Part shown: positions 27,051-37,733 of the stretch, piece after piece
Layout: each line of letters starts with the position of its first letter
How positions within the stretch are numbered: the first letter of the stretch is position 1
Assembly: GCF_000445105.1 (NCBI RefSeq)
Contig: NZ_ATDP01000075.1
Coordinates: forward strand, 62,001-126,000
From: Sphingobium lactosutens DS20
GTDB lineage: Bacteria; Pseudomonadota; Alphaproteobacteria; Sphingomonadales; Sphingomonadaceae
Direction of reading: 5' to 3'
Length of the DNA stretch: 64,000 nt
Translations under genes and position numbers: made by a program
The notes under the pieces: generated by a model
Seen by the model: only the letters and a program-made list of their open reading frames with translations
Database searches by the model: none
Told to the model about the DNA's origin: nothing

Positions 27051-28274
27051 TCAGTTCCACTTGCCCATTTCGGTTTCGAGATTGACGCGGATCGCCTCGA
27101 AGAACTGTTCGGTGGTCATCCACGCCTGTTCCGGGCCGATCAGCAGCGCCAGATCCTTGGTCATCTTCCCGCTTTCGACGGTCTGGATGCAGACCTTTTC
27201 CAGCGTTTCGGCGAACTTCACGACATCGGGTGTCTCGTCGAACTTGCCGCGGAACTTGAGGCCGCCGGTCCAGGCGAAGATGGACGCGATCGGGTTGGTC
27301 GACGTCGCCTTGCCCTGCTGATGCTGGCGATAGTGGCGCGTCACGGTGCCGTGCGCGGCTTCGGCCTCGACCGTCTTGCCATCGGGGGAGAGCAGCACGG
27401 AGGTCATGAGGCCAAGGCTGCCAAAGCCCTGCGCCACCTGGTCCGACTGGACGTCGCCGTCATAATTTTTGCATGCCCACACGAACTCGCCGCTCCACTT
27501 GAGCGCGGAGGCGACCATGTCGTCGATCAGGCGATGCTCATAGACGATGCCGGCGTCCTTGAACTTTTGGTCGAAGCCTTCGGTCTCGAAAACTTCCTGG
27601 AACAGGTCCTTGAAGCGACCATCATAGGCCTTGAGGATCGTGTTCTTGGTCGAGAGGTACACCGGCCATTTGAGGTTCAGGCCATAGTTGAACGAGGCGC
27701 GCGCGAAGTCGCGGATCGAATCGTCGAGGTTGTACATGGCCATGGCGACGCCCGAACCGGGGAAGTCGAACACTTCGCGGTCGATCGTCTCGCCATTCTC
27801 TCCTTCGAACACCAGACGCAGCTTGCCAGCGCCCGGCACCTTGAAATCGGTCGCGCGATACTGATCGCCAAAGGCATGACGGCCGACCACGATCGGCTTA
27901 GTCCAGCCGGGGATCAGGCGCGGGACGTTGGAAATGACGATCGGCTCGCGGAAAACGACGCCGCCCAGGATGTTGCGGATCGTCCCGTTGGGCGACTTCC
28001 ACATCTGCTTGAGGTTGAATTCCTCGACACGCGCTTCGTCGGGCGTGATGGTGGCGCATTTCACGCCGACGCCATATTGCTTGATCGCGTTGGCGGAATC
28101 GATCGTGATCTGGTCGTTGGTTTCGTCGCGCTTCTCGACCGACAGGTCATAATATTTAAGGTCGATGTCGAGATAGGGGAGGATCAGGCGCTCGCGGATC
28201 CATTCCCAGATGATCCGGGTCATTTCATCGCCGTCAATCTCGACGACGGGGTTCTTCACCTTGATCTTCGCCAT
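27051..28274 (-). CDS. icd: Icd, NADP-dependent isocitrate dehydrogenase
   Basis: The 407-residue enzyme is of the dimeric, eukaryote-like NADP type. It starts [20 protein letters not shown] and carries [10 protein letters not shown] and the metal-site segment [19 protein letters not shown]. It converts isocitrate to 2-oxoglutarate in the TCA cycle. I choose ATG 28274 over the longer frame because the family start is exact there. It is a single-gene unit with its own terminator. Confidence 0.96.
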   Translation of the reverse strand: MAKIKVKNPVVEIDGDEMTRIIWEWIRERLILPYLDIDLKYYDLSVEKRDETNDQITIDSANAIKQYGVGVKCATITPDEARVEEFNLKQMWKSPNGTIRNILGGVVFREPIVISNVPRLIPGWTKPIVVGRHAFGDQYRATDFKVPGAGKLRLVFEGENGETIDREVFDFPGSGVAMAMYNLDDSIRDFARASFNYGLNLKWPVYLSTKNTILKAYDGRFKDLFQEVFETEGFDQKFKDAGIVYEHRLIDDMVASALKWSGEFVWACKNYDGDVQSDQVAQGFGSLGLMTSVLLSPDGKTVEAEAAHGTVTRHYRQHQQGKATSTNPIASIFAWTGGLKFRGKFDETPDVVKFAETLEKVCIQTVESGKMTKDLALLIGPEQAWMTTEQFFEAIRVNLETEMGKWN

Positions 28275-28429
28275 AGCGCGTCTTCGCTTTCTTCTCTCGG
28301 GTGGAATTTGCCATCGCCCTAGGCAAAGCGGCGGCAATGTTCAACTGCGGAAGCCGCGTAAGCGCATGCGGGGAGCCATAGGCGGCATCGGTCGTTGTCA
28401 GCGCATCAGTCTCTGCCTAAGACGAGTCC

Positions 28430-29164
28430 ATGGAAAATAACGAAATCACGATCGCCGCTGGCGGCAATGTCAAATGGCGTTGGCCATCGGTCCACCCCGA
28501 AGGCATGAAGTTCGGCCTGATTGCCGCGGCGATCACCGCAGTGCTGTTTCTGGTTGGTTGGGACATTGTCGGTTGGCTGATGCTGATGGTGACGATCTGG
28601 GTTTTCGCCTTTTTCCGCGATCCCGTGCGCGCCGTGCCGCAGGATGAAGGCGCGATCATCGCGCCGGCCGATGGCCTTGTCACACTGATCCAGCGGGTTC
28701 CGCCGCCGCGCGAGATGGCGGGGGTCGACGGCCTTGGCGATCAACCGCTCATTCGCGTGTCGATTTTCATGAGCGTGTTCGATGTGCATATCAACCGCAC
28801 GCCGATCGGCGGGACGATCAAGTCGGTCGTCTATATTTCGGGCAAGTTCCTGAACGCCGATCTCGACAAGGCGAGCGAGGATAATGAACGGCAACATATA
28901 TTGGTGGAGCGGCATGACGGGCTGCGCATCGGCTTCACGCAGATTGCCGGTCTGGTCGCGCGTCGCATTGTGCCCTTCGTCAAGCCGGGAGACATGGTGG
29001 CCGCGGGCCAGCGTATCGGCCTTATTCGCTTCGGCAGTCGGGTGGACGTCTATCTGCCCGCCGGCACCGCGCCGCGCGTCATCCTGGGCCAGCGCACCGT
29101 GGCTGGCGAAACCATCCTGGGACAGATTGGCGACGCGCGCGTCGTGCCGGGTATCCAGCAGTGA
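28430..29164 (+). CDS. psd: Phosphatidylserine decarboxylase proenzyme
   Basis: The 244-residue protein is a short-form Psd. It has two membrane-associated hydrophobic segments near residues 30-60, the block [17 protein letters not shown], and the self-cleavage site [10 protein letters not shown], in which S203 becomes the pyruvoyl group. It makes phosphatidylethanolamine from phosphatidylserine. pssA, which makes the substrate, starts 14 bp downstream. Confidence 0.95.
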   Translation: MENNEITIAAGGNVKWRWPSVHPEGMKFGLIAAAITAVLFLVGWDIVGWLMLMVTIWVFAFFRDPVRAVPQDEGAIIAPADGLVTLIQRVPPPREMAGVDGLGDQPLIRVSIFMSVFDVHINRTPIGGTIKSVVYISGKFLNADLDKASEDNERQHILVERHDGLRIGFTQIAGLVARRIVPFVKPGDMVAAGQRIGLIRFGSRVDVYLPAGTAPRVILGQRTVAGETILGQIGDARVVPGIQQ

Positions 29165-29177
29165 TGGCGGGCCGGTC

Positions 29178-29960
29178 ATGAGCCGTCAGCGTCGCGCCAT
29201 CCCGCGCGGATTGCGTCGCGGCATCACGCTGCGCATGGTGGCGCCCAATGCCGTCACGGCCATGGCGCTTTGCTTCGGGCTGACGGGGGTACGCTACGGC
29301 ATCTCCGGCGAATGGGAACGGGCCATCCTGTCGATTCTGTTCGCCGGCGTATTGGATGGACTCGACGGACGGATCGCCCGGTTGCTGCGCGGAGAGAGCC
29401 GGTTCGGCGCGGAACTCGATTCCCTGTCGGACTCGATCGCCTTCGGCGTTGCGCCGGCGCTGATCCTCTATCTCTGGTCGCTGCACGCCATGCCGAAATT
29501 TGGATGGATTTTCGCGCTGGCTCATGCCCTGTCCTGTGCGCTGCGGCTCGCCCGTTTCAACGCGAATATCGATGCGGATGAACAGCCGCACAAATCGGCA
29601 GGCTTTCTGACGGGTGTGCCCGCGCCGGCGGGGGCGGGGCTGGCCTTCGTGCCGCTTTATCTCTGGCTGGTGACAGGCGCCGACATTTTCCGGGCCTGGT
29701 ATATTGTCGCGCCGTGGACGGCGTTCACGGCATTCCTGATGATATCCAGCATCGCGACCTATAGCTGGTCCGCCTTGCGCCTTCGCAAGCGCATCCGGCT
29801 GGAAGCCATCGCGGTTGCCGGCCTGCTGGCGGCGTTGCTCGTCACCGACCCCTGGCTGACATTATTGATCCTGTGTGCGGGATATGTCGCGCTCATCCCC
29901 TTTGGCGTCCTATCCTATGCCCGCGTCAGGAAACAGCGGGACGCCGCTGCGTCAGTGTGA
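29178..29960 (+). CDS. pssA: CDP-diacylglycerol-serine O-phosphatidyltransferase
   Basis: There are 260 residues from ATG 29178. The CDP-alcohol phosphotransferase motif DGLDGRIARLL...GAELDSLSD is present, and six or more membrane helices follow. It joins CDP-diacylglycerol and serine to form phosphatidylserine at the inner membrane. It is cotranscribed with psd. A longer frame upstream overlaps psd and lacks family similarity. cdsA, which makes CDP-diacylglycerol, is also in this window. Confidence 0.94.
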   Translation: MSRQRRAIPRGLRRGITLRMVAPNAVTAMALCFGLTGVRYGISGEWERAILSILFAGVLDGLDGRIARLLRGESRFGAELDSLSDSIAFGVAPALILYLWSLHAMPKFGWIFALAHALSCALRLARFNANIDADEQPHKSAGFLTGVPAPAGAGLAFVPLYLWLVTGADIFRAWYIVAPWTAFTAFLMISSIATYSWSALRLRKRIRLEAIAVAGLLAALLVTDPWLTLLILCAGYVALIPFGVLSYARVRKQRDAAASV

Positions 29961-29963
29961 AGA

Positions 29964-30221
29964 TCACGCCGCCGACAGGGGAGCCTGCGTCGGCGAGGGT
30001 GCGCCTGCCGCGCGCAGACGATGCGTCACGCGCGGACGACTGACGCGAATATGATAGACTTGCGGCGTCTGAGGGATGGGCTGAAACAGAAGGGCCGCAA
30101 CCATCTTGTCATGATAGGCTGCGAACATCCAGGCGATGGTTCCGGCAGCCAGCAGGAATGCGGCGGAAAACAAGGTTGCGGCAACAAGCGTGAACATGAT
30201 CGTCACTTTCTGTCTTGCCAT
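29964..30221 (-). CDS. Small membrane protein of unknown function
   Basis: There are 85 residues from ATG 30221 (MARQKVTIMFTLV). One or two hydrophobic helices lie within residues 8-45, and a basic tail (QVYHIRVSRPRVTHRLRAAG) follows. It converges on pssA, with 3 bp between the stops. The codon pattern and topology support a real gene. I recognise no family. Confidence 0.6.
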   Translation of the reverse strand: MARQKVTIMFTLVAATLFSAAFLLAAGTIAWMFAAYHDKMVAALLFQPIPQTPQVYHIRVSRPRVTHRLRAAGAPSPTQAPLSAA

Positions 30222-30318
30222 TTGCACGGCATGTCTCACTATGACGGGTTGAACGGCCGTTAACCGTATTTGTTCCGTCTGTTCACCTTATGTTCCTGAA
30301 TAAGGCGGTTGTCAACCC

Positions 30319-30345
30319 TTGCCTTTCGGACGCCGGACGTATAAA
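30319..30345 (+). promoter_or_regulatory. Predicted promoter of rpsB
   Basis: A TTGCCT at 30319-30324 and a TATAAA at 30340-30345 are 15 bp apart, about 100 bp before the rpsB start and facing it. The spacing is short by sigma-70 standards, so the exact -35 is uncertain. Confidence 0.4.
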
Positions 30346-30389
30346 GGCGCGCCCATTCCACATGGGAATCACCATATCCGGTGCCAGAC

Positions 30390-30438
30390 CGGCCTTTCAG
30401 GCCGTGCGACGGTTCCCGATTCCCAGAGGTAGCAACCG
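30390..30438 (+). promoter_or_regulatory. Structured rpsB leader
   Basis: Two hairpins lie between the promoter and the ribosome site. One is CGGCC-TTTCA-GGCCG at 30390-30404. The other is CGGTT (30410-30414) with AACCG (30434-30438), which ends directly before AAGGAG. S2 regulates its own messenger in other bacteria. That this leader does so is inference. Confidence 0.35.
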
Positions 30439-30452
30439 GAAGGAGAAAGATT

Positions 30453-31211
30453 ATGGCGACCCCTGTCGTCAGCATGCACCAATTGATCGAGGCTGGCGCC
30501 CATTTCGGCCACCAGACCCACCGCTGGAACCCGCGCATGAAGCCGTACATCTTCGGCGAGCGCAACGGCATCCACATTCTTGACCTCAGCCAGACCGTGC
30601 CTCTCTTCGGCCGTGCGCTCGACTTCGTGTCGGCGACCGTCGCAGCCGGCGGCAAGGTGCTGTTCGTCGGCACCAAGCGCCAGGCGCAGGATCCCATCGC
30701 GGACGCCGCGCGCAAGTCGGGCCAGCATTTCGTCAACCACCGCTGGCTGGGCGGCATGCTCACCAACTGGAAGACGATTTCGGGTTCGATCAAGCGCCTG
30801 AAGACCCTTGAGGAAAAGCTGTCGGGCGATACTCACGGCTTCACCAAGAAGGAAGTGCTCCAGATGACGCGCGAGCGTGAGAAGCTGGAACTGTCGCTGG
30901 GTGGCATCCGCGACATGAACGGCATCCCCGATGTTATGTTCGTGATCGACGCCAACAAGGAAGAGCTGGCGATCAAGGAAGCCAACACGCTGGGCATTCC
31001 GGTCGTCGCGATCCTCGATTCGAACGTCTCGCCTGACGGCATCGCCTTCCCGGTTCCGGCGAATGATGACGCCAGCCGCGCGATCCGCCTCTATTGCGAA
31101 GCCGTCGCCGCCGCCGCCACCAAGGGCAACCGTGGTGCGCAGCAGGCGTCGGGCGTCGATATCGGCGCTCTGGACGAGCCCGAAGTCGAGCAGGTTGCCG
31201 CCGAAGCCTAA
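30453..31211 (+). CDS. rpsB: Ribosomal protein S2
   Basis: There are 252 residues from ATG 30453 with AAGGAGA upstream. The start [20 protein letters not shown] and the block [15 protein letters not shown] are typical of S2. It binds the 30S subunit late in assembly and anchors S1. tsf follows, as in almost all bacteria, separated here by a strong hairpin. Confidence 0.97.
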   Translation: MATPVVSMHQLIEAGAHFGHQTHRWNPRMKPYIFGERNGIHILDLSQTVPLFGRALDFVSATVAAGGKVLFVGTKRQAQDPIADAARKSGQHFVNHRWLGGMLTNWKTISGSIKRLKTLEEKLSGDTHGFTKKEVLQMTREREKLELSLGGIRDMNGIPDVMFVIDANKEELAIKEANTLGIPVVAILDSNVSPDGIAFPVPANDDASRAIRLYCEAVAAAATKGNRGAQQASGVDIGALDEPEVEQVAAEA

Positions 31212-31240
31212 CAGCGTCGCGCAACTGCAAACATGACAGG

Positions 31241-31271
31241 CTAGGGCGCGCTCCACCGGAACGCGCCCTAG
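31241..31271 (+). terminator. 10-bp hairpin between rpsB and tsf (possible attenuator)
   Basis: CTAGGGCGCG (31241-31250) pairs perfectly with CGCGCCCTAG (31262-31271) over an 11-nt loop. No T tract follows, so it may act as a partial stop or messenger-processing element that sets the S2 to EF-Ts ratio. Confidence 0.6.
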
Positions 31272-31322
31272 TGTGCATCTAAATACCGCTTGTTTGAAAC
31301 ATCGAAACTTAGGAGCCGAAAC

Positions 31323-32249
31323 ATGGCCGAGATTACCGCTGCCGCCGTCAAGGAACTGCGCGACCGTTCGGGCGCGGGCATGATGGATTGCAAGAAGGCG
31401 CTCACCGAAGCCAATGGCGATCTGGAAGCCGCGACCGACTGGCTGCGCGCCAAGGGCCTGGCCGCCGCGCAGAAGAAGTCCAGCCGTACCGCGGCGGAAG
31501 GTCTGGTCGGCGTCGCCGTCGCCGGCACCAAGGGCGTTGCGGTTGAAGTGAATAGCGAAACCGACTTCGTCGCCAAGAATGACCAGTTCCAGGATTTCGT
31601 CCGCACCGTCGCGACGGTTGCGCTGGAAACCGGCGCTGCCGATGCTGAAGCGCTGTCCAACGCTGCCTATCCCGGTGGCGGCACCGTCAATGAAAAGCTG
31701 GTGTCGAACATCGCCACCATCGGCGAAAACCAGAATGTCCGTCGCGTCGGCCATGTCGAAGTGAGCCAGGGCGTCGTCGTCCCGTACGTCCACAACGCCG
31801 CTGCGCCCGGTCTGGGCAAGATCGGCGTGCTGGTCGCGCTGGAAGGCGATGCGCCGGCCGACGTCATGGAGCCGCTCGGCAAGCAGCTGGCGATGCATAT
31901 CGCCGCCGCTTTCCCGCTGGCGCTGTCGGCCGACGATATCGAACCGGCTCTGCTGGAGCGCGAGCGCGCGATCGCGGCTGAAAAGGCGGCGGAAAGCGGC
32001 AAGCCCGCCGAAATCGTCGCCAAGATGGTCGACGGCGCGGTCGCCAAGTTCGCCAAGGAACAGGCGCTGCTCAGCCAGCTGTTCGTGATGGACAACAAGA
32101 CCCCGGTGGCTGACGTCGTTGCCAAGGCAGCCAAGGATGCCGGCGCGACCATCACGCTGAAATCCTATGTCCGCTTCCAGCTGGGCGAAGGCATCGAGAA
32201 GGAAGTCAGCGACTTCGCCGCCGAAGTGGCTGCTGCCGCCGGCGTCTGA
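31323..32249 (+). CDS. tsf: Elongation factor Ts
   Basis: There are 308 residues from ATG 31323 behind TTAGGAGC. The N-terminal UBA-like start ([24 protein letters not shown]) and the core block [14 protein letters not shown] identify EF-Ts, which recharges EF-Tu with GTP. It is followed by a terminator and then pyrH. Confidence 0.97.
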   Translation: MAEITAAAVKELRDRSGAGMMDCKKALTEANGDLEAATDWLRAKGLAAAQKKSSRTAAEGLVGVAVAGTKGVAVEVNSETDFVAKNDQFQDFVRTVATVALETGAADAEALSNAAYPGGGTVNEKLVSNIATIGENQNVRRVGHVEVSQGVVVPYVHNAAAPGLGKIGVLVALEGDAPADVMEPLGKQLAMHIAAAFPLALSADDIEPALLERERAIAAEKAAESGKPAEIVAKMVDGAVAKFAKEQALLSQLFVMDNKTPVADVVAKAAKDAGATITLKSYVRFQLGEGIEKEVSDFAAEVAAAAGV

Positions 32250-32280
32250 GCCGCCGTTTCGCAGTGATATGGTAAAGGGG

Positions 32281-32309
32281 GGAGCGGCCGCAGGGTCGCT
32301 CCTCTTTTT
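32281..32309 (+). terminator. tsf terminator
   Basis: GGAGCG (32281-32286) pairs with CGCTCC (32297-32302), and TCTTTTT follows. It lies 31 bp after the tsf stop. Confidence 0.75.
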
Positions 32310-32457
32310 ACATGTGATGGTCGGGCGTCATTGACGTCCCTTTCCCCGTCCGGCGGGGATAAGCGGCCTGCCAGCAACAATCGCCCTTCCCATTGCGGCC
32401 CGGCCCTTCTAATGTCCGGCCGCTTCCCTAAACCCGAACCAAGGATTCTCGCCTCGC

Positions 32458-33183
32458 ATGACCCGGCCCGCCTACAAGCGCATCCTGCTGAAATTGTCCG
32501 GCGAAGTGCTGATGGGGCAGGGGCAGTTCGGCATTGAGCCGGAAACGGTGGCGCGCGTCGCGGGCGAAATCGCGGCGGCGAAGGATGCGGGTTTCGAAAT
32601 CTGCGTGGTCGTCGGCGGCGGCAATATTTTCCGTGGCCTCGCTGGCGCGGCCAAGGGCTTCGACCGGGCAAGCGCCGATTATATGGGCATGCTCGCCACG
32701 GTCATGAACGCGCTTGCCGTTCAGAATGCGTTAGAAAAACTGGGCTATGACACACGCGTCCAGTCCGCCATTCCCATGGCCAGCGTGTGCGAACCCTATA
32801 TCCGGCGCAAGGCCGAGCGGCATATGGAAAAGGGCCGGATCGTGATATTCGCCGCCGGCACCGGCAGCCCTTTCTTCACCACCGACACCACCGCAGCGTT
32901 GCGCGCGGCCGAGATGAATTGTGATGCGCTGTTCAAGGGGACCAGTGTCGACGGCATTTACAATGCCGATCCCAAAAAGGTTGCTGACGCCACCCGCTAT
33001 GACAGCATCGGCTTCGACCAGGTGCTCAATGACGATCTTAAGGTGATGGACGCCAGCGCCATTGCCCTGTGCCGCGAAAATAATATCCCCATCGTCGTCT
33101 TCAACATCCGCGAGACCGGCAATCTGGCCAAGGTGCTGGCGGGCGAAGGCGTGGCGACGATCGTGCAAAATCAGGAGCGTTGA
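32458..33183 (+). CDS. pyrH: PyrH, UMP kinase
   Basis: The 241-residue hexameric UMP kinase of the amino-acid kinase fold starts [14 protein letters not shown] and carries the glycine-rich [12 protein letters not shown] and the [13 protein letters not shown] block. It makes UDP from UMP. frr starts 7 bp after its stop. Confidence 0.96.
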   Translation: MTRPAYKRILLKLSGEVLMGQGQFGIEPETVARVAGEIAAAKDAGFEICVVVGGGNIFRGLAGAAKGFDRASADYMGMLATVMNALAVQNALEKLGYDTRVQSAIPMASVCEPYIRRKAERHMEKGRIVIFAAGTGSPFFTTDTTAALRAAEMNCDALFKGTSVDGIYNADPKKVADATRYDSIGFDQVLNDDLKVMDASAIALCRENNIPIVVFNIRETGNLAKVLAGEGVATIVQNQER

Positions 33184-33189
33184 AGACTC

Positions 33190-33747
33190 ATGCCGCAATA
33201 TGACAAAGCCGATCTGGAACGCCGCATGGCGGGCGCCGTTGAATCGCTCAAGGGCGACCTGACCGGCCTGCGCACCGGCCGCGCCAACGTGCAACTGCTC
33301 GATCCCGTGACGGTCGAAGTCTATGGCGCGCATATGCCGCTCAACCAGGTCGCGACCGTGTCCGCGCCCGAACCGCGCATGTTGTCGGTGCAGGTGTGGG
33401 ACAAGAGCAATGTCGGCCCGTGCGACAAGGCGATCCGTTCGGCGGGCCTGGGCCTCAACCCGATCGTCGACGGACAGACGCTGCGTCTGCCGATTCCGGA
33501 CCTGACCGAAGAACGCCGCAAGGAACTGGCCAAGCTGGCCAGCAAATATGCCGAAGGCGCTCGCGTCGCCGTGCGCAACGTCCGCCGCGACGGCATGGAC
33601 AGCCTGAAGACCGATGAAAAGAAGGGCGAAATCAGCGAGGATGAGCGTAAGCGGTTGGAAACCGAAGTGCAGAAACTGACGGATTCCACCATCGCTGATA
33701 TCGATGCGATGACTAGCGCGAAGGAAAAGGAAATTCTCGGCCAGTAA
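33190..33747 (+). CDS. frr: Ribosome recycling factor
   Basis: The 185-residue two-domain protein carries [20 protein letters not shown] and the C-terminal ITDATIADID-like helix ([13 protein letters not shown]). It splits post-termination ribosomes together with EF-G. It lies between pyrH and uppS in the usual order. Confidence 0.97.
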   Translation: MPQYDKADLERRMAGAVESLKGDLTGLRTGRANVQLLDPVTVEVYGAHMPLNQVATVSAPEPRMLSVQVWDKSNVGPCDKAIRSAGLGLNPIVDGQTLRLPIPDLTEERRKELAKLASKYAEGARVAVRNVRRDGMDSLKTDEKKGEISEDERKRLETEVQKLTDSTIADIDAMTSAKEKEILGQ

Positions 33748-33791
33748 GCCGGGGCTTTCCTTTCGCGGCCAACGCACGCATTGTCTTCCTG

Positions 33792-34571
33792 ATGGCCACA
33801 CACGTCCAGTCCAACCTGTCCAGCATCGCGTCAGCCGATGGCGCCCGCGCCGTCGATGGCGTCGCGACGCCGTCTTCCGGACCGCGCCATGTCGCCATCA
33901 TCATGGACGGCAATGGGCGTTGGGCGAAAAAGCGTCTGCTGCCACGGATCGCCGGGCATCGCGCGGGGGTGGAGGCGGTGCGCCGGGTCGCGCGCGCCGC
34001 GCAGGACATGGGCCTGGAATGCCTGACGCTCTACGCCTTTTCGTCGGAAAACTGGAAACGACCGGCGAGCGAAGTGGCCGACCTGATGGGGCTGCTGCGG
34101 CATTTCATCCAGAGCGATATTGACGAATTTCACGCAAATGGCGTGCGGTTGAAGGTCATCGGGGATTACCGTGCGCTCGATCCGTCATTGGTGACGCTGA
34201 TCGAAGGCGCGATGGCGCGCACCGCCGGCAATAGCGGCCCGGTCATCGCGATCGCGCTCAACTATGGCGCACAGGATGAAATGGTGCGCGCGGCGCAACG
34301 TATCGCGCAGAAGGTGGCGCGCGGCGAACTGGTCGCGAGCGATATCGGCATTGCCGACATCGACGGCGAACTGGACACATCAGGACTGCCCCCACTTGAT
34401 TTGCTCATCCGGACGTCTGGCGAATTGCGGCTCAGTAACTTCATGCTCTGGCAGGCGGCCTATGCCGAACTTTATTTTACAGACCTGCTCTGGCCCGATT
34501 TCGACGGTCAGGCGCTCGGGCAGGCGCTGGACGCCTTTCGCATGAGGGACCGCCGCTTTGGCGGATTGTAA
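33792..34571 (+). CDS. uppS: Undecaprenyl diphosphate synthase (isoprenyl transferase)
   Basis: The 259-residue cis-prenyltransferase carries the catalytic block IIMDGNGRWAKKR, GHRAGVEAVRR, and the C-terminal DLLIRTSGELRLSNFMLWQ. It builds the C55 lipid carrier for cell-wall and glycan synthesis from products of the MEP pathway. About 30 extra N-terminal residues precede the conserved core. cdsA follows at once. Confidence 0.95.
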   Translation: MATHVQSNLSSIASADGARAVDGVATPSSGPRHVAIIMDGNGRWAKKRLLPRIAGHRAGVEAVRRVARAAQDMGLECLTLYAFSSENWKRPASEVADLMGLLRHFIQSDIDEFHANGVRLKVIGDYRALDPSLVTLIEGAMARTAGNSGPVIAIALNYGAQDEMVRAAQRIAQKVARGELVASDIGIADIDGELDTSGLPPLDLLIRTSGELRLSNFMLWQAAYAELYFTDLLWPDFDGQALGQALDAFRMRDRRFGGL

Positions 34572-34574
34572 TTG

Positions 34575-35354
34575 ATGGTCAGCGACCTTCGGACCCGGAC
34601 CATCGTTGGCGTCGCGCTGATTGCGATGGCGCTGGGCGCTTTGCTGGCCGGCGGGATTATCTTCTGGCTGCTGCTGGTGGTTGCGGGCGTGCTGATGCAG
34701 GGCGAGTGGGGCGATTTGACCCGCGCCACCGCAGAGCAGCGCAAGGCCGCCATGTTCGCTATATCCATTCCCCTGGCGCTGCTGTGTCCATTGGCGGCCG
34801 GCATCGACTGGCCCGTGCTGATCGCCGGGGCGGCGGCCTTCTTCTTCATCGCCTTTACCAGCCGCAATATCGTGCTGGCGCTTGGCGTCCCCTATATCTG
34901 CATTCCCGTCACCGCCCTGTTGTTCCTGCGGGGTCAGCCGCCTTATGCTTATGGCTTGCTGCTCGCCTTCTGGGCGCTCGGGCTGGTGTGGGCGACCGAT
35001 ATCGGCGCCTATTTTGCGGGACGGTCGATCGGTGGGCCAAAGCTGGCGCCCCGGATCAGCCCGTCCAAGACCTGGTCGGGCCTCGCGGGGGGCGTGCTGG
35101 CGGCGCTGATGCTTGGTTTCCTTTTGCACCGTTTTGCCAGCCTGCCGATCCAGCTGGCGGCGGCGAGCGGACTGCTGGCGGTCGCGGCGCAACTGGGTGA
35201 TCTGCTGGAAAGCGCGATGAAGCGCCGCGCCGGGGTCAAGGACAGCGGCACGATGCTGCCCGGCCATGGCGGCGTGCTGGACCGGTTGGACGGGGTGGTG
35301 GCTGCGGCACCCTTGGCGGCGCTGTGCTACATCCTTCTGGCGCAGGCTGTTTGA
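34575..35354 (+). CDS. cdsA: CdsA, phosphatidate cytidylyltransferase
   Basis: There are 259 residues from ATG 34575; an in-frame TTG at 34572 abuts the uppS stop. Several membrane helices are followed by the family signature SAMKRRAGVKDSGTMLPGHGG with GVLDRLDG. It activates phosphatidic acid to CDP-diacylglycerol, the substrate of PssA in this window. Confidence 0.94.
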   Translation: MVSDLRTRTIVGVALIAMALGALLAGGIIFWLLLVVAGVLMQGEWGDLTRATAEQRKAAMFAISIPLALLCPLAAGIDWPVLIAGAAAFFFIAFTSRNIVLALGVPYICIPVTALLFLRGQPPYAYGLLLAFWALGLVWATDIGAYFAGRSIGGPKLAPRISPSKTWSGLAGGVLAALMLGFLLHRFASLPIQLAAASGLLAVAAQLGDLLESAMKRRAGVKDSGTMLPGHGGVLDRLDGVVAAAPLAALCYILLAQAV

Positions 35355-35359
35355 GCGAC

Positions 35360-36517
35360 ATGAAAAGCGTTTCCATCTTTGGCGCCACCGGATCGGTCGG
35401 CCTGTCCACCATTGATCTCGTCCAGCGCGAACCCGACGCCTATCGCGTGGTGGCGCTGACCGCGCACCGCGATGTCGACGGGCTGGCGGCGCAGGCGAAG
35501 GCGACCGGCGCAAAACTGGCGGTCATTGCGCAGGACGATCTCTATGGCGCGCTCAAGGATGCGCTCGCCGGATCGGGTGTCGAAGCAGCAGCGGGAGAGG
35601 CGGCGCTGGTCGACGCAGCGCAAGCCGGCGCGGACTGGACCATGGCGGCCATCGTCGGCTGCGCGGGCCTGACGCCCACCATGGCTGCGCTGAAGGCCGG
35701 CGGCACGGTGGCGCTGGCGAACAAGGAGTCGCTGGTGTCGGCCGGTGGCCTGATGATGGCGGCGGCGCGGGAATCGGGCGCGACGCTGCTGCCGGTTGAC
35801 AGCGAGCATAATGCGATCTTCCAGTGCCTTGCCGGCGGTTCCATCGACGATGTATCAAGGATCATCCTGACGGCGAGCGGCGGCCCGTTCCGATCGCGCA
35901 GCCGCGCCGAGATGGTCGGCATCACTCCGGCGCAGGCGGTGGCACACCCCAACTGGTCGATGGGCGCAAAGATCAGCGTCGACAGCGCGACGATGATGAA
36001 CAAGGGACTGGAACTGATCGAGGCCGATCACCTGTTCCCGGTGGGCCTTGATCGCATAGAGATACTGGTCCACCCGCAATCGGTCATCCATTCGATGGTC
36101 GAATATCGCGATTGTTCGACGCTGGCGCAATTGGGTTCGCCGGATATGCGTATTCCCATCGCCCATGCGCTGGCCTGGCCGGACCGTATCGTCACGCCGT
36201 GCCAGAAACTGGATCTCGCAACCATTGGCAGGCTCGACTTCGAAGCGCCTGATGCTGAACGCTTTCCTGCGTTGCGCCTTGCCCGCGCGGCCGCTGCGGA
36301 AGGGGGGGCGACCCCCGCAATCCTCAATGCGGCCAACGAAGTCGCGGTGGCCGCTTTTCTGGCGGGGCGCATCGGCTTCCTTGATATTGCCATGATTGTG
36401 GAGGATGTGTTGGACCGCTATAGCGCGGGGCGGCCCAGCACGATCGGGGACGTGCTGGCGGCCGACGCGCAGGCCCGCCTCTTTGCGGGTCAGACGATGG
36501 AAAGATTGACGGTTTGA
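35360..36517 (+). CDS. dxr: DXP reductoisomerase
   Basis: There are 385 residues from ATG 35360; TTG 35351, which overlaps the cdsA stop, would add three residues. The NADPH loop is IFGATGSVGLSTI, and the active-site blocks ALANKESLVSAG, PVDSEHNAIFQCL and SVDSATMMNKGLELIEA are present. It is the second enzyme of the MEP pathway. rseP overlaps its stop. Confidence 0.96.
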   Translation: MKSVSIFGATGSVGLSTIDLVQREPDAYRVVALTAHRDVDGLAAQAKATGAKLAVIAQDDLYGALKDALAGSGVEAAAGEAALVDAAQAGADWTMAAIVGCAGLTPTMAALKAGGTVALANKESLVSAGGLMMAAARESGATLLPVDSEHNAIFQCLAGGSIDDVSRIILTASGGPFRSRSRAEMVGITPAQAVAHPNWSMGAKISVDSATMMNKGLELIEADHLFPVGLDRIEILVHPQSVIHSMVEYRDCSTLAQLGSPDMRIPIAHALAWPDRIVTPCQKLDLATIGRLDFEAPDAERFPALRLARAAAAEGGATPAILNAANEVAVAAFLAGRIGFLDIAMIVEDVLDRYSAGRPSTIGDVLAADAQARLFAGQTMERLTV

Positions 36518-37647
36518 TCCAGAATCCCGGCTTCCTGCTGACAGCGCTGGCCTTTGTGGCGGTCATCGGACCGCTGGTCTTCGTCCATGAACTTGGCCAT
36601 TATCTGGTCGGCCGCTGGTTCGGGGTGAAGGCAGAGGCCTTTTCGATCGGCTTTGGTCCCGAACTCTTCGCCTGGGTGGACAGGCGCGGCACGCGCTGGC
36701 GTGTCGCGGCGTTGCCCTTGGGCGGCTACGTCCGCTTCAAGGGCGACATGAACGCCGCCAGCATGACCGATCCGGCCTGGCTGGAAATGTCCGCCAAGGA
36801 TCGGGCGGAAAGCTTCCCCGCCAAACCCTTGTGGCAACGCGCCGCCATCGTGGCGGCAGGGCCGGCGATCAATTTCCTGTTCGCCATGCTGATCATCGCG
36901 ACCTTCGCCGTGGTCCATGGCGAAAGCCGTACGCCGGCGGTTGCGGGCATCGTCGAACAGGGCAGCGCAGCGGACGCCGCCGGCATCAGGGTGGGCGATC
37001 GCATCCTGTCCTTCAACGGACGGGCGATGGACACCTATACCGACATGGTGATGTACACGCGCATCCGTCCAGGCGAGCCGGTCGATGTCGCGATCGAACG
37101 GAATGGGCGGCGGCTGGACGTGCGCACGACAATCGGCGCGGTGATGGAGGATGATGGTTTCGGCCAGAAATTCCGCGTCGGCCGGCTGGGCATCGGCGCT
37201 GGTGAACCCGTGGTCGAGCGCGTCAGCCTGCTGCGCGCGCCGGTCGTGGCGGTCGAGCGTACCGGGCAGATCGTGCGCACCATGGTCGAAACGCTGGGCC
37301 AGATCGTGAGCGGCGGCCGATCCGTCAAGGAATTGGGCGGGCCGCTCAAGATCGCGCAAGTGTCAGGGCAGGCCGCGACGCTGGGGCTGGAAAGCTTCAT
37401 CTTCTTCGTCGCGCTCATCTCGATTAACTTGGGGTTCATCAACCTGTTGCCAATCCCCATGCTCGATGGCGGGCATCTGCTCTTTTACGGGATTGAGGCG
37501 GTGCAGCGGCGCCCGGTCAGTGCGCAGGCGCAGGAATGGGCCTACAGGTCCGGCCTTGCAGTGCTGATGGCGATGATGCTGCTGGTGACTTTCAACGATT
37601 TGTCGTCTTTCGGGCTTTGGAAAAGCCTGTCCGGCTTGATCGGCTGA
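36514..37647 (+). CDS. rseP: RseP, site-2 membrane metalloprotease
   Basis: There are 377 residues from a TTG start whose last two bases overlap the dxr TGA stop. The zinc site HELGH lies at residues 25-29 in the first helix, one PDZ domain is seen near 130-210, and the second metal motif lies in NLLPIPMLDGGHLL. RseP cuts anti-sigma factors and leftover signal peptides within the membrane. It is directly upstream of bamA, whose folding status feeds such stress responses. Confidence 0.94.
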   Translation: MIQNPGFLLTALAFVAVIGPLVFVHELGHYLVGRWFGVKAEAFSIGFGPELFAWVDRRGTRWRVAALPLGGYVRFKGDMNAASMTDPAWLEMSAKDRAESFPAKPLWQRAAIVAAGPAINFLFAMLIIATFAVVHGESRTPAVAGIVEQGSAADAAGIRVGDRILSFNGRAMDTYTDMVMYTRIRPGEPVDVAIERNGRRLDVRTTIGAVMEDDGFGQKFRVGRLGIGAGEPVVERVSLLRAPVVAVERTGQIVRTMVETLGQIVSGGRSVKELGGPLKIAQVSGQAATLGLESFIFFVALISINLGFINLLPIPMLDGGHLLFYGIEAVQRRPVSAQAQEWAYRSGLAVLMAMMLLVTFNDLSSFGLWKSLSGLIG

Positions 37648-37733
37648 CGCGCTTCGGGCAGGGAAGCGCGGCTTGGCGTCGTCTGTTGCGACGGAAACAT
37701 TTTTTTGCGTTTGAGGTGGAGCGGGTGACAGCG